Shown in pieces: positions 8,053 through 16,521 of a stretch of 41,672 bases of DNA. Each line of letters starts with the position of its first letter. Position 1 is the first letter of the stretch. The position numbers and the translations under genes are program-made. Source of the DNA: a bacterium (GTDB lineage Bacteria; Patescibacteriota; Minisyncoccia; Phycocordibacterales; Phycocordibacteraceae). The stretch spans positions 1-41,672 of the forward strand of contig JAJYQV010000001.1 in NCBI GenBank assembly GCA_021794425.1, in the 5' to 3' direction. The notes under the pieces were generated by a model, which made no database searches, was not told the origin of the DNA, and saw only the letters and a list, made by a program, of their open reading frames with translations.

Positions 8053-9117
8053 ATGAGTTTCTTTGAGAACCTTTTTCACCACAAGAAACGAGCCGCTGAG
8101 TCAGTCGTGCTTATTGACATCGGCGCAAGCTCAGTCGCCGGAGCCTACGCTCGCTACCTGGAAGGGGGGCCGACAGAGCTGCTCTACAGCCGGCGTCTGC
8201 CTATTGAGATACGGAAAGACGAAACGCACGGCCGCGCCATGCTGCGCGCGCTCGACATACTTGGGAACGATCTTGTCCGCGAGGGCGCGCCGGTCCTTGC
8301 GCGCGTAGTCGGGAAGGGAAACGTCGACGTCGTTCTCGTTTCGATTGATGCTCCGTGGCAGGAAACCAAGGTGCACACTGAACGCTTCGAGCAAAAAGAG
8401 CCTTTCGTCTTTACCAAAAGCCTCATCACCAAACGACTTGAAGAGGTCAATGCCGCGCCTCCCGATAAGACGCTCGTCGACGAAAGCATCATCGGCACGA
8501 TCTTAAACGGATACGGGACGCGCAGTCCATACGGGAAAAAGGCTCATCGCGCCTCGGTCATCGTCCTCACCTCGCTCATTGAGCGGCAAATCGCCAATAG
8601 CATCATTTCGGCGCTCGAGAGTCTGTACCACACGAAGAGAGTCATCCCGATCGCGGGGAGCTCGCTCCGCTACCAGGCGATACGGGACATTTTCCCCCAC
8701 GAACGGGACGCCCTCATTCTTGACGCGACCGGCAGATCGCTCACTTCTATCTCCCTCGTGCGCAAGGGAAATTTCGTCGATCTGATTCACGTGTCGACTC
8801 CCTCTGATGACGGTGCATGGGTGCCAACCATCACGAGTGAGCTCGCCGATCTTGCAAAACGCTATCCGCTGCCTCGGACGATATTTCTGCTCACTCGCGA
8901 GTCGGAGACCTCGGCGCTGAGGCAAAAGCTCGACGCCGCTAACTTCGCCTCGCTCTGGCTCTCGGCTAACCCGCCCAAAATCATCCCCGTCTCGAGAAAT
9001 CACGTTGCTGGATCAATCAAACAGACGGCAGCAACTCCTCCGGACATCGTCCTCCTTTTCATGACGCTTTATTATGAGTATCGACACCGCGCTCTGAACG
9101 AACCGGGGTTCGAGTAA
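8053..9117 (+). CDS. Putative actin-like/PilM-FtsA-like protein
   Basis: N-terminal VVLIDIGASSVAGAYARY resembles the phosphate-1 motif of PilM/FtsA-type ATPases; later DALILDATGRSLTSISLVRKG. Confidence 0.5.
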   Translation: MSFFENLFHHKKRAAESVVLIDIGASSVAGAYARYLEGGPTELLYSRRLPIEIRKDETHGRAMLRALDILGNDLVREGAPVLARVVGKGNVDVVLVSIDAPWQETKVHTERFEQKEPFVFTKSLITKRLEEVNAAPPDKTLVDESIIGTILNGYGTRSPYGKKAHRASVIVLTSLIERQIANSIISALESLYHTKRVIPIAGSSLRYQAIRDIFPHERDALILDATGRSLTSISLVRKGNFVDLIHVSTPSDDGAWVPTITSELADLAKRYPLPRTIFLLTRESETSALRQKLDAANFASLWLSANPPKIIPVSRNHVAGSIKQTAATPPDIVLLFMTLYYEYRHRALNEPGFE

Positions 9118-9226
9118 ACCCGCCCGGTCCCTCCCTCGCAACAAAGCCCAGGGGGCATCCTGGAGAATTTCCGCAATACACAGCACCTGTTTACAAACCT
9201 CCTCTCCGAGATGATATACTCTGCTC

Positions 9227-10441
9227 ATGCGCACCATTGACGACATTATTCCGCCGTCCCGTCGGAAAGAAACAGGACCCCTTACCGGCGAGTCAGACAA
9301 TCGCGGACCATCCCGCCCGAGACAATCGTTCGCGTTTCCATACAAGACGCTTGCGGTCGTGGCACTCGTCATCCTCGCGTCGATCGGCGCTTTGTATTAC
9401 TTCTCAAGCGCGAAAGTTGAAATAACGCCCAGCACCGTTTCGGCCGCTGTCCAAAGCTCCTTTACGGCAAGTCAGGGTGCTGGTGACCTGCCGTACCAAA
9501 TCATTACGACGCAGAAAGTCGCCACGCAAAGCGTGGCGAGCAATGGCACGAAAATGGAGAATTCTTCCGCCTCCGGTTCCGTCACCATCTACAACACCCA
9601 ACCAAAGGCGCAGAGACTCATCACGAATACCCGTTTCGCGACCACTGCAGGGCTCATCTTCCGCATCCACGCAGCAGTGACCGTTCCGGCGGGCAGCGCG
9701 GCAAACCCTGGCAGCGTAAAGGTGAAGGTCTACGCGGACAAGCCGGGCGATTCCTACAACGTGGGCCCTTCCTCATTTACCATTCCGGGATTTGCCGGAA
9801 CGCCGCAAGAGAACAAAGTCTACGCACGCTCGTCTGAGGCGATGTCGGGCGGCAGCTCGGGGAATGTGCCGGTTATCGACGCTTCCGTTGCGGATCCCGC
9901 ACGAAAGGCACTCATTGCAGCCCTCGCCCCAGAACTCACGGCAAGCCTCCAGAGCCAAGTGCCGTCCGGGTACGTGCTCGTACCCGGCGCGGCGACCACG
10001 ACCTTCGAAGACCTCGCCCCGACCTTGTCTCCCACAAACGGCATGGCAGACCTCAAAGAGCAGGGCACGATGACAGCGGTCGTATTCCCCAACGCCGCGC
10101 TTGCGAAATCAATCGCCTCGTCGGTCGCAGGGCTCGACTACCAGGGCGAGCCGCTCACCCTCTTGCCCGCAAGCACGCTCCAGCTCTCGGCTCCCGCCGG
10201 CATGCCAAGCGCGGAGGCGTCCTCATTCTCTTTCATCCTTGCCGGAACGGCCTCACTGGCCTACGTGGTCGATCCGACCCGCATCGCCGCAGCCGTGGCA
10301 GGAAAGACTCGCGCTGCAGCCGAGGTGGCATTGACGAACTATCCAGAAGTCAAGCGCGCGGTGATCATCCTCAGGCCGTTTTGGAAGCAGACGTTCCCGC
10401 AGGACCCCTCCTCTATCGCCATAACGGTCGCAAATCCGTAA
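9227..10441 (+). CDS. Membrane-anchored baseplate-J-like surface protein (tentative)
   Basis: Single TM (TLAVVALVILASIGALYYF) and large extracytoplasmic region with SASGSVTIYNT...TVPAGSAANPGSVKVKVYADKPGDSYNVGP; TATACT 6 nt upstream of ATG. Confidence 0.55.
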   Translation: MRTIDDIIPPSRRKETGPLTGESDNRGPSRPRQSFAFPYKTLAVVALVILASIGALYYFSSAKVEITPSTVSAAVQSSFTASQGAGDLPYQIITTQKVATQSVASNGTKMENSSASGSVTIYNTQPKAQRLITNTRFATTAGLIFRIHAAVTVPAGSAANPGSVKVKVYADKPGDSYNVGPSSFTIPGFAGTPQENKVYARSSEAMSGGSSGNVPVIDASVADPARKALIAALAPELTASLQSQVPSGYVLVPGAATTTFEDLAPTLSPTNGMADLKEQGTMTAVVFPNAALAKSIASSVAGLDYQGEPLTLLPASTLQLSAPAGMPSAEASSFSFILAGTASLAYVVDPTRIAAAVAGKTRAAAEVALTNYPEVKRAVIILRPFWKQTFPQDPSSIAITVANP

Positions 10442-10511
10442 TTCGTATTTGACGATTCTTGAGACACCTGCTAGATTGTCTAAGTATCTGCATGGATAAA
10501 CGAAAGAGTAA

Positions 10512-10751
10512 ATGAGCGAAGGCGAAGAGACCAAAACGACGACGGTTGGTTCCGTCGAAGAGGTGTTGCCTAACTCGCTCTTTCGTGTCCGCATTCCCGC
10601 TGAGAAAGAGGGAGAGGAAGGGGAGCTCGTGCTCGCCTATCTTGCAGGCAAGATGCGCTTGCATCGTATCCGCGTCCTGGTCGGCGATCAGGTAGATATG
10701 GTGCTTGATCCTTACGGGGGTCGCGCAAGGATCGTGCGCCGATTAACGTAA
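10512..10751 (+). CDS. infA: Translation initiation factor IF-1
   Basis: VEEVLPNSLFRVRI...LAYLAGKMRLHRIRVLVGDQVDMVLDPYGGRARIVRR. Confidence 0.92.
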   Translation: MSEGEETKTTTVGSVEEVLPNSLFRVRIPAEKEGEEGELVLAYLAGKMRLHRIRVLVGDQVDMVLDPYGGRARIVRRLT

Positions 10752-10771
10752 CCTAATTACCGATACCTACG

Positions 10772-10888
10772 ATGAAAGTCCGTGCCTCAATCAGAGTGCA
10801 GCAACCAGGAGATCAGCTCGTCCGACGCGGCGGACGGCTGTATCGTATTAACAAGAAGAATCCTCGCCGCAAGGCGCGCCAAGGATAA
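10772..10888 (+). CDS. rpmJ: Ribosomal protein L36, cysteine-free variant
   Basis: 38 aa read directly: [38 protein letters not shown]; correct place between infA and rpsM; not in the ORF track (too short). Confidence 0.88.
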   Translation: MKVRASIRVQQPGDQLVRRGGRLYRINKKNPRRKARQG

Positions 10889-10901
10889 TATTATTTTTAA
10901 T

Positions 10902-11282
10902 ATGCGTATAGCCGGCGTCACCATCCCCGATAATAAACAGCTCGCCTACTCGCTGCCGATACTCTTCGGCATCGGCCCCACGCGCGCCAAAGACATCCTC
11001 AAGGCCGCCGGTGTCCCTGAGACGAAAAAGGGCGGTGAACTCACCGCCGACGAGGAGCAGAAGATCCGTTCGCTTTCCGAAGCGTATCTCATCGAAGGCG
11101 AGCTACGCCGAGAGATAGGACAGAACATCAAACGATTGAAAGACATTCGTTCACTCCGTGGCGAACGTCACACCCGAGGGCTTCCGGTACGCGGTCAGCG
11201 CACCAAGACGAACTCGCGCACGCGCCGCGGCAACGTTCGCAAGACGATGACCTCGGGTCGCCGTACCCTTGAAAAGACCTAA
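10902..11282 (+). CDS. rpsM: 30S ribosomal protein S13
   Basis: MRIAGVTIPDNKQL...FGIGPTRAKDIL...RGLPVRGQRTKTNSRTRRG. Confidence 0.96.
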   Translation: MRIAGVTIPDNKQLAYSLPILFGIGPTRAKDILKAAGVPETKKGGELTADEEQKIRSLSEAYLIEGELRREIGQNIKRLKDIRSLRGERHTRGLPVRGQRTKTNSRTRRGNVRKTMTSGRRTLEKT

Positions 11283-11290
11283 TCATACCT

Positions 11291-11725
11291 ATGGGAAAGA
11301 AACGAATCATCAAGAAGCACGGGAAAGGCCTCGACCAGGGGCGGAAGGAACGCGCCCTCGGCAAGGCGACCAAGCGGCGTCTTGAAAAGGGTGTCCTGCA
11401 CATCGAGGCGACCTTCAACAACACGAAAGCGCTCGTCACGGACGAAAAGGGCAATGCGATTATTTCGTCATCGGCTGGCGCGCTTGGTTTCTCCGGCGCG
11501 CGCAAGTCGACGCCGTATGCCGCAGCAAAAGTTGGCGAATTCCTCGGTGAGAAGAGCACTATGATCGGCATCAAGGAGGCGTCCGTCGTGATCCGCGGCG
11601 TCGGTGCCGGACGCGAGTCCGTCTTGCGCGCATTCTCGGGCAAGGGCATCCAGATCCGCTCCATCAAAGACGCGACGCCGGTTCCGCACAATGGTCCGCG
11701 GCCGCCAAAACCTCGTCGCATCTAA
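11291..11725 (+). CDS. rpsK: 30S ribosomal protein S11
   Basis: HIEATFNNTKALVTDEKGNAIISSSAGALGFSGARKSTPYAA...PVPHNGPRPPKPRRI. Confidence 0.96.
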   Translation: MGKKRIIKKHGKGLDQGRKERALGKATKRRLEKGVLHIEATFNNTKALVTDEKGNAIISSSAGALGFSGARKSTPYAAAKVGEFLGEKSTMIGIKEASVVIRGVGAGRESVLRAFSGKGIQIRSIKDATPVPHNGPRPPKPRRI

Positions 11726-11737
11726 TCTTTTACTTAT

Positions 11738-12349
11738 ATGAAAACCGGACCACGATACAAGATAGCGAAGCGCCTCGGCGCGACCGTCTTCGAGAAAGCG
11801 CAAACACAGAAGTTTGCGATATCCGCCGAGCGCAGCGCAAAGAACAAGCGCCGCGGGCGCGGGCGCCAGAGCGAATACGGTAAGCAGATGCTTGAGAAGC
11901 AGAAGGTACGCGTCACCTACGGCCTGCCGGAACGCCAGTTCCGCAACTATGTCCGCAAGGCGCTCGCCGCCCACAGCGCAAAACCGTCCGACCGCCTCCA
12001 CGAGCTCCTCGAGCTCCGCCTCGACAACGTCGTCTGGCGGCTCGGTCTCGTGCCGACGCGACGCGCCGCCCGCCAGATGGTCGCTCATGGCCATGTGATG
12101 GTCGGCGCTAAGAAGAGCCGCGTCCCGTCGCAGGCGCTTTCGGTCGGCGACACCATCAGCGTGCGTGCAGGCTCGAAAGAGCACGGCGCCTTTGTTGGCT
12201 TCAACGAGCGCTTCATGGAGCGGAAGCTCCCGTCGTGGCTCTCGTGGGATCCCAAGTCGATGTCTGGCAGCGTTGTCGAACGCCCGACCGTCACTTCGGC
12301 AGATCCGGCGGGCGACCTTGTCGCGGTGCTCTCGTTCTACACGAGGTAA
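11738..12349 (+). CDS. rpsD: 30S ribosomal protein S4
   Basis: MKTGPRYKIAKRLG...EKQKVRVTYGLPERQFRNYVRKAL...RLDNVVWRLGLVPTRRAARQMVAHGHVMV. Confidence 0.96.
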   Translation: MKTGPRYKIAKRLGATVFEKAQTQKFAISAERSAKNKRRGRGRQSEYGKQMLEKQKVRVTYGLPERQFRNYVRKALAAHSAKPSDRLHELLELRLDNVVWRLGLVPTRRAARQMVAHGHVMVGAKKSRVPSQALSVGDTISVRAGSKEHGAFVGFNERFMERKLPSWLSWDPKSMSGSVVERPTVTSADPAGDLVAVLSFYTR

Positions 12350-12378
12350 TTTATTTAATTGGTAATTACGATTGCGTT

Positions 12379-13320
12379 ATGGAATACCACATCACCCTTC
12401 CGAGTAAGCCCCGCATCGTGTCTGAGGAAGGCACGCAGGGCGTCTATGAGATCGACTCGCTTTATCCGGGCTACGGCCACACGCTCGGCAACAGCCTGCG
12501 CCGCATCATTCTTTCGTCGCTCCCCGGTGCCGCGATCACGCAGGTAAAGATTGACGGCGTTCCCCACGAATTCGCGACTATCGATGGCGCACGCGAGACC
12601 GTCATGGAGATTCTTCTCAATCTCAAGCGCGTGCACTTCGTCCTTCACGGCGATGAGCCGCAGACCATCTCGCTCACCGCCAAGGGCGCCGGCGAAGTCA
12701 CCGCAAAAAATTTCAATCTTCCGAGCCAAGTCGAGATCATGAACCCCGACCAGCACGTCGCCGACCTCTCCGGCAAAGCCGTCCTTGAGATCGAGGCGAC
12801 CATTGAGCGCGGCTTGGGCTACGTCCCGCGCGAGGTTCTCACGAAAGACAAGGTCGATATCGGCACCATCGCGCTTGATGCCACCTTCACCCCGATCCGT
12901 CGCGTGAATTACGAGGTCGAAAACATGCGTGTCGGCGATCGCACCGACTTCAACCGCCTGCGCGTCCTCATTGAGACCAACGGCACCATCACCCCGCGTC
13001 AAGCGCTTGAACAGTCCATCGAGACGATGATTCATCAGCTCAAGGCGGTCATCGGTTTCCAGGAAAGTGCGCCTGCGGCCGAAAACGTCTCTTCCGATGG
13101 GGAGGGGAGCGCCATTGATGCCGCGAAGGTGAAGATCGCCGACCTTGAGCTCTCTGCACGCGTCGCGAGCGCGCTTGAAGACGCCGGCATCAAGAGCGCC
13201 GCTGGCCTCGCAAGGAAGTCGGCATCCGCGCTCCTTGAGCTTGACGGTATCGGCGACAAGGCCGTCGAGGAGATCTCGCTCGCGCTCGCACGCTTCGGGC
13301 TCACGCTCAAGAGCGACTAA
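12379..13320 (+). CDS. rpoA: RNA polymerase subunit alpha
   Basis: YPGYGHTLGNSLRRIILSSLPGAAITQVKIDGVPHEFATI; alpha-CTD present. Confidence 0.96.
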   Translation: MEYHITLPSKPRIVSEEGTQGVYEIDSLYPGYGHTLGNSLRRIILSSLPGAAITQVKIDGVPHEFATIDGARETVMEILLNLKRVHFVLHGDEPQTISLTAKGAGEVTAKNFNLPSQVEIMNPDQHVADLSGKAVLEIEATIERGLGYVPREVLTKDKVDIGTIALDATFTPIRRVNYEVENMRVGDRTDFNRLRVLIETNGTITPRQALEQSIETMIHQLKAVIGFQESAPAAENVSSDGEGSAIDAAKVKIADLELSARVASALEDAGIKSAAGLARKSASALLELDGIGDKAVEEISLALARFGLTLKSD

Positions 13321-13345
13321 TCGGTTTCTCTGGTACTGTAGTCTT

Positions 13346-13699
13346 ATGGCCTATACTAAAAAAGCACAAACCTTTGCTCGTCCGAGCAATCAGCGCCGCG
13401 CACTCATGCGGTCGCTTGCGCGCTCGCTCGTCCTTGAGGAACGCATCTCGACCACCGAGGCAAAAGCGAAAGCACTGCGCCCGTTCGTCGAGCGCCTCGT
13501 AACTTATGCAAAAAAAGGCACGCTCGCGAGCCGTCGCCTCGCCAAGAGCACGCTTGGCGATGACGAGGCGGTCAAGAAGCTCTTCGAGTCAATCGGCCCG
13601 CGCTATGCAGACCGCGCCGGCGGCTACACGCGCATCGTGAAGCGCACGGCCCGCGGTGCAAACGACGCACGCAAGCTTGCATATATCGCTTTTGTCTAG
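13346..13699 (+). CDS. rplQ: 50S ribosomal protein L17
   Basis: SNQRRALMRSLARSLVLEERISTTEAKAKALRPFVERLVTYAKKG; TACTGT 6 nt upstream of ATG. Confidence 0.95.
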   Translation: MAYTKKAQTFARPSNQRRALMRSLARSLVLEERISTTEAKAKALRPFVERLVTYAKKGTLASRRLAKSTLGDDEAVKKLFESIGPRYADRAGGYTRIVKRTARGANDARKLAYIAFV

Positions 13700-13718
13700 T
13701 ATGCATATCAGTACTACC

Positions 13719-14093
13719 ATGACGACCCGCATTACCAAGCCCGAACCGACGACGCACACGATTGATGCGACTGATCGTACGCTCGGCCGCGTGGCGAGCG
13801 AGGCAGCACACGCGCTCCTTGGGAAGCGTTCCGTGCATTTCGCCAAGAACATGGCCCTTCCCGTGACGGTCGTCATCGAGAATGCGAGCAAGATGCACCT
13901 TCCGAGCACTCGCACCAAGGGCAAGGTCTACACGCACTACACCGGCTTCCCGGGCGGCCTGCGCTCCATGGACATGGAAGAAATGATCGCCAAGAAGGGC
14001 ATTGAGGAGGTCGTGAAGAAGACGGTCGACGGGATGATCCCGCGCAACCGCCTGCGCGCACCCCGCATGAAGAATCTCATCGTTCACGCATAA
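13719..14093 (+). CDS. rplM: 50S ribosomal protein L13 (alternative start 13701)
   Basis: HTIDATDRTLGRVASEAAHALLGK...YTHYTGFPGGLRSM...VDGMIPRNRLRAPRMKNL. Confidence 0.93.
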   Translation: MTTRITKPEPTTHTIDATDRTLGRVASEAAHALLGKRSVHFAKNMALPVTVVIENASKMHLPSTRTKGKVYTHYTGFPGGLRSMDMEEMIAKKGIEEVVKKTVDGMIPRNRLRAPRMKNLIVHA

Positions 14094-14097
14094 TAAT

Positions 14098-14496
14098 ATG
14101 GCAACTACCACTTACACCAACGCAGTCGGGCGCCGCAAGACCGCCATCGCGACCGTCCGTATCACGCCCGCTGCTAAAGCAAGCGTCACGGTCAACGGCA
14201 AGAGCGTCAAGGACTATTTCAAGACTGCCGAGCGCGCCAAGATCGCCGAGGAAGCGCTCGCGCTCGCTGAGAGCGCCGAGACCTACGCGGTGTCCGCGCA
14301 CGTCGAGGGCGGCGGTGTCGCGGCACAGGCCGAGGCGCTTCGCCACGCGATCAGCCGCGCGCTGACCGAAGCCGAGCCGAAGACGCGCCCGACCCTCAAG
14401 ACCGCAGGCCTGCTCCGGCGCGACCCGCGCGCCAAGGAGCGCAAGAAGCCGGGTCTCGTCAAAGCCCGCAAGCGCAAGCAGTGGAGCAAGCGCTAA
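14098..14496 (+). CDS. rpsI: 30S ribosomal protein S9
   Basis: AVGRRKTAIATVRI...GGGVAAQAEALRHAISRAL...RRDPRAKERKKPGLVKARKRKQWSKR. Confidence 0.95.
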   Translation: MATTTYTNAVGRRKTAIATVRITPAAKASVTVNGKSVKDYFKTAERAKIAEEALALAESAETYAVSAHVEGGGVAAQAEALRHAISRALTEAEPKTRPTLKTAGLLRRDPRAKERKKPGLVKARKRKQWSKR

Positions 14497-14516
14497 GCGC
14501 GTGCTATACTCGGCGC

Positions 14517-14822
14517 ATGAATACCACCCGCGAAGGTAGCGTGCGGTGCATCGTCTTCAAAGATGACGACACCTGGTACGGTGTCGCGCTCGAGTTCAAT
14601 ATCGTGGTCGAGGCAGATGATTCAGACGTCGTGATGTTCGATTTGCAGGAAGCTATTCGCGGCTACGTCGGGTCACTACGCAAGGCACGAGTTGCGACTA
14701 AATTCGAAGCGCTGAACCAGAAGTCCGACGAAGAATACGAGCAGATGTGGCAGAATCTCCAGGCGGCCAAGCCAACTCCGTCGCCCCATCAGGTGAAATA
14801 CTTCGGCATTGCAACCATCTAG
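14517..14822 (+). CDS. HicB-like antitoxin
   Basis: IVFKDDDTWYGVALEFNIVVEADDSDVVMFDLQEAIRGYV, HicB-like, directly upstream of a HicA-like gene; TATACT 6 nt upstream of ATG. Confidence 0.75.
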   Translation: MNTTREGSVRCIVFKDDDTWYGVALEFNIVVEADDSDVVMFDLQEAIRGYVGSLRKARVATKFEALNQKSDEEYEQMWQNLQAAKPTPSPHQVKYFGIATI

Positions 14823-14831
14823 CCAGCCAGT

Positions 14832-15062
14832 ATGTCGCGTGGCGTCATGAATTGGACATTCAGCGATGTCGTCGATGTCCTCAAGGAGCACGGATTCACA
14901 CTGAGCCATATCGAGGGCAGCCATTATTTCTACCTCAAGAGCCATGACGGCAAAGTGTATCAGGTTTGCGTCCCCAAGCACGGTTCGCGCGCCTTCAAGC
15001 CGCGGACACTCAAAGGCATGATCGCTCAATCAGGTCTTACCAGATCAGGTTGGGGAATATAA
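14832..15062 (+). CDS. HicA-like toxin (type II addiction module mRNA interferase)
   Basis: DVLKEHGFTLSHIEGSHYFYLKS...VPKHGSRAFKPRTLKGMIAQSGL matches the HicA pattern. Confidence 0.85.
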   Translation: MSRGVMNWTFSDVVDVLKEHGFTLSHIEGSHYFYLKSHDGKVYQVCVPKHGSRAFKPRTLKGMIAQSGLTRSGWGI

Positions 15063-15064
15063 AA

Positions 15065-15089
15065 GAGCGCAAGAAGCCGGGCCTCGTCA
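15065..15089 (+). repeat. Duplicated fragment of rpsI coding sequence
   Basis: GAGCGCAAGAAGCCGGGCCTCGTCA matches rpsI 14437-14461 at 24/25 positions. Confidence 0.85.
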
Positions 15090-15091
15090 CA

Positions 15092-15120
15092 AAACGGTAG
15101 AAGTTCGACTTCTACCGTTT
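15092..15120. repeat. Small palindromic element, copy 4
   Basis: AAACGGTAGAAGT-TCG-ACTTCTACCGTTT, perfect 13-bp stem with 3-nt loop. Confidence 0.9.
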
Positions 15121-15391
15121 GAGGAGGCCATCCGCGCTTACGAGAGAAAGCTCGACGCGGCACTCGACGCTGATACCGTCATCACGCAGTTCGGCATCGG
15201 GGCAGACGGCCACATCGCAGGCATTCTCCCGCACTCGTCTTCAGTTGACGCTACCGAGCTCGTCGCCGGTTACGAAGCAGGGCCGTATATCCGCATCACC
15301 ATGACCCCTCCCGCCTTTGAACGTATCGACCCAGCTCCTGAAGCAGCTCCCCGAGGCGTATCTTTACACAGACCTTGCGTGGCTAAGATAA
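15118..15391 (+). pseudogene. pgl: 6-phosphogluconolactonase fragment
   Basis: FEEAIRAYERKLDAALDADTVITQFGIGADGHIAGILPHSSS...YIRITMTPPAFERI, then a frame change to TQLLKQLPEAYLYTDLAWLR*; N-terminus and an internal segment missing. Confidence 0.8.
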
Positions 15392-15456
15392 TCGTGGTAT
15401 ATGTATATCGGCGAGCTTAGCTCATTTTTCACAATCTTTACTTTTGGGAGACAGAT

Positions 15457-15852
15457 ATGTCTGAGAAGGTGTCAGCGGCACGCGCTGCCGCGGAACGTGA
15501 ATTCCGTAACCTGCTGCACCGGGTGCAGCATCGACAACCCATACGCTTGCACGCGCCCGTCTTCTGCATGCGCAGAGGTTCGCTCGTGTTCGCTATTCCG
15601 ATGCATGCACTAACGCTCGGAACGATGTATCGGCTCGTTATGGAAATCGGGTCACATCGCTATGCGCCCGCGCTGCATGACGGGTACCTCATGGTGCCCT
15701 GCACCCTCGACGTGAATGGCATTACCGAGTTCGATCGGCTCGTCAGACTCGCTTCAGAGTGGGCTTCTCGCACATTTGACTGCGAAGTCATCGTCGAGCG
15801 CCATCGCGGAGATCGCGGGGTCCGCCACGCGTGCGGTCTCCAACACATCTGA
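15457..15852 (+). CDS. Uncharacterised accessory protein
   Basis: 131-aa ORF with SD (GGGAGA) and a following rho-independent terminator. Confidence 0.55.
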   Translation: MSEKVSAARAAAEREFRNLLHRVQHRQPIRLHAPVFCMRRGSLVFAIPMHALTLGTMYRLVMEIGSHRYAPALHDGYLMVPCTLDVNGITEFDRLVRLASEWASRTFDCEVIVERHRGDRGVRHACGLQHI

Positions 15853-15871
15853 CATATCTGATCCACCTTCG

Positions 15872-15900
15872 CACCCGCCTTTATGGCGGGTGTTCCTTTT
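15872..15900 (+). terminator. Rho-independent terminator
   Basis: CACCCGCC-TTTAT-GGCGGGTG then TTCCTTTT. Confidence 0.8.
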
Positions 15901-15933
15901 GACTCTGCGCTCTATTTCAGGCACAATGGGCGC

Positions 15934-16479
15934 ATGACGAAAGAATGGCACGGAGACGACATCGAGCCGGAGGACATCGTCCTCGAGGCGGAGCACAACG
16001 AGGCGCCCCAGGGTGGCGACTGCGAAAAGAAGGTCGCAAAGCTCAAAGACGAGCTTGCAAAGGTGACGGCCGAAAACCGGGAAAACCTCGACGGCTGGCA
16101 GCGCGCCAAGGCCGACTACGTGAACCTCTTGAAGCGCTTTGAAAGCGAAACGAAATCGACCGAGCTGAAAGGGAAGGTGAAAGCCGTCGAGACTCTGCTC
16201 CCGGCCTTTGACGCGATTGAGCGCGCGAAAGAGCACGGGGAAATTCCCGAGGGCTTCGCTGCCATCGCGCGCCAGCTCGAGGGCGCCTTTGCCTCGCTCG
16301 GCCTCGAAGAGCTCGGTGCCGTGGGCGAGCAGTTCGACCCGGCACTCCACGACGCACTCGGCCAAGACCCCGCCGCCGAAGCGAAAGAAGATGGTACGAT
16401 AACCGTAGTATTGGAGAAGGGCTGGAAGGTCGGCGACACCGTTATCCGCCCGGCCAAAGTGAGGGTTGCAGCCGCGTAG
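15934..16479 (+). CDS. grpE: GrpE nucleotide exchange factor
   Basis: LDGWQRAKADYVNLLKRFE...LLPAFDAIERA...GAVGEQFDPALHDAL...VLEKGWKVGDTVIRPAKVRVA, upstream of dnaK. Confidence 0.92.
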   Translation: MTKEWHGDDIEPEDIVLEAEHNEAPQGGDCEKKVAKLKDELAKVTAENRENLDGWQRAKADYVNLLKRFESETKSTELKGKVKAVETLLPAFDAIERAKEHGEIPEGFAAIARQLEGAFASLGLEELGAVGEQFDPALHDALGQDPAAEAKEDGTITVVLEKGWKVGDTVIRPAKVRVAAA

Positions 16480-16521
16480 GGGTTTTCGTAGAATACTTGT
16501 TGGCTTAACTTATTTAGACAT

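Noticed and set aside
8744-8760. CACTTCTATCTCC as another mini-palindrome copy
   Set aside because: No complementary GAAGT arm nearby, so no stem can form.
10782-10901. N-terminal extension of the rpsM ORF
   Set aside because: Overlaps rpmJ in another frame; the S13 N-terminus MRIAGVTIP begins at 10902.
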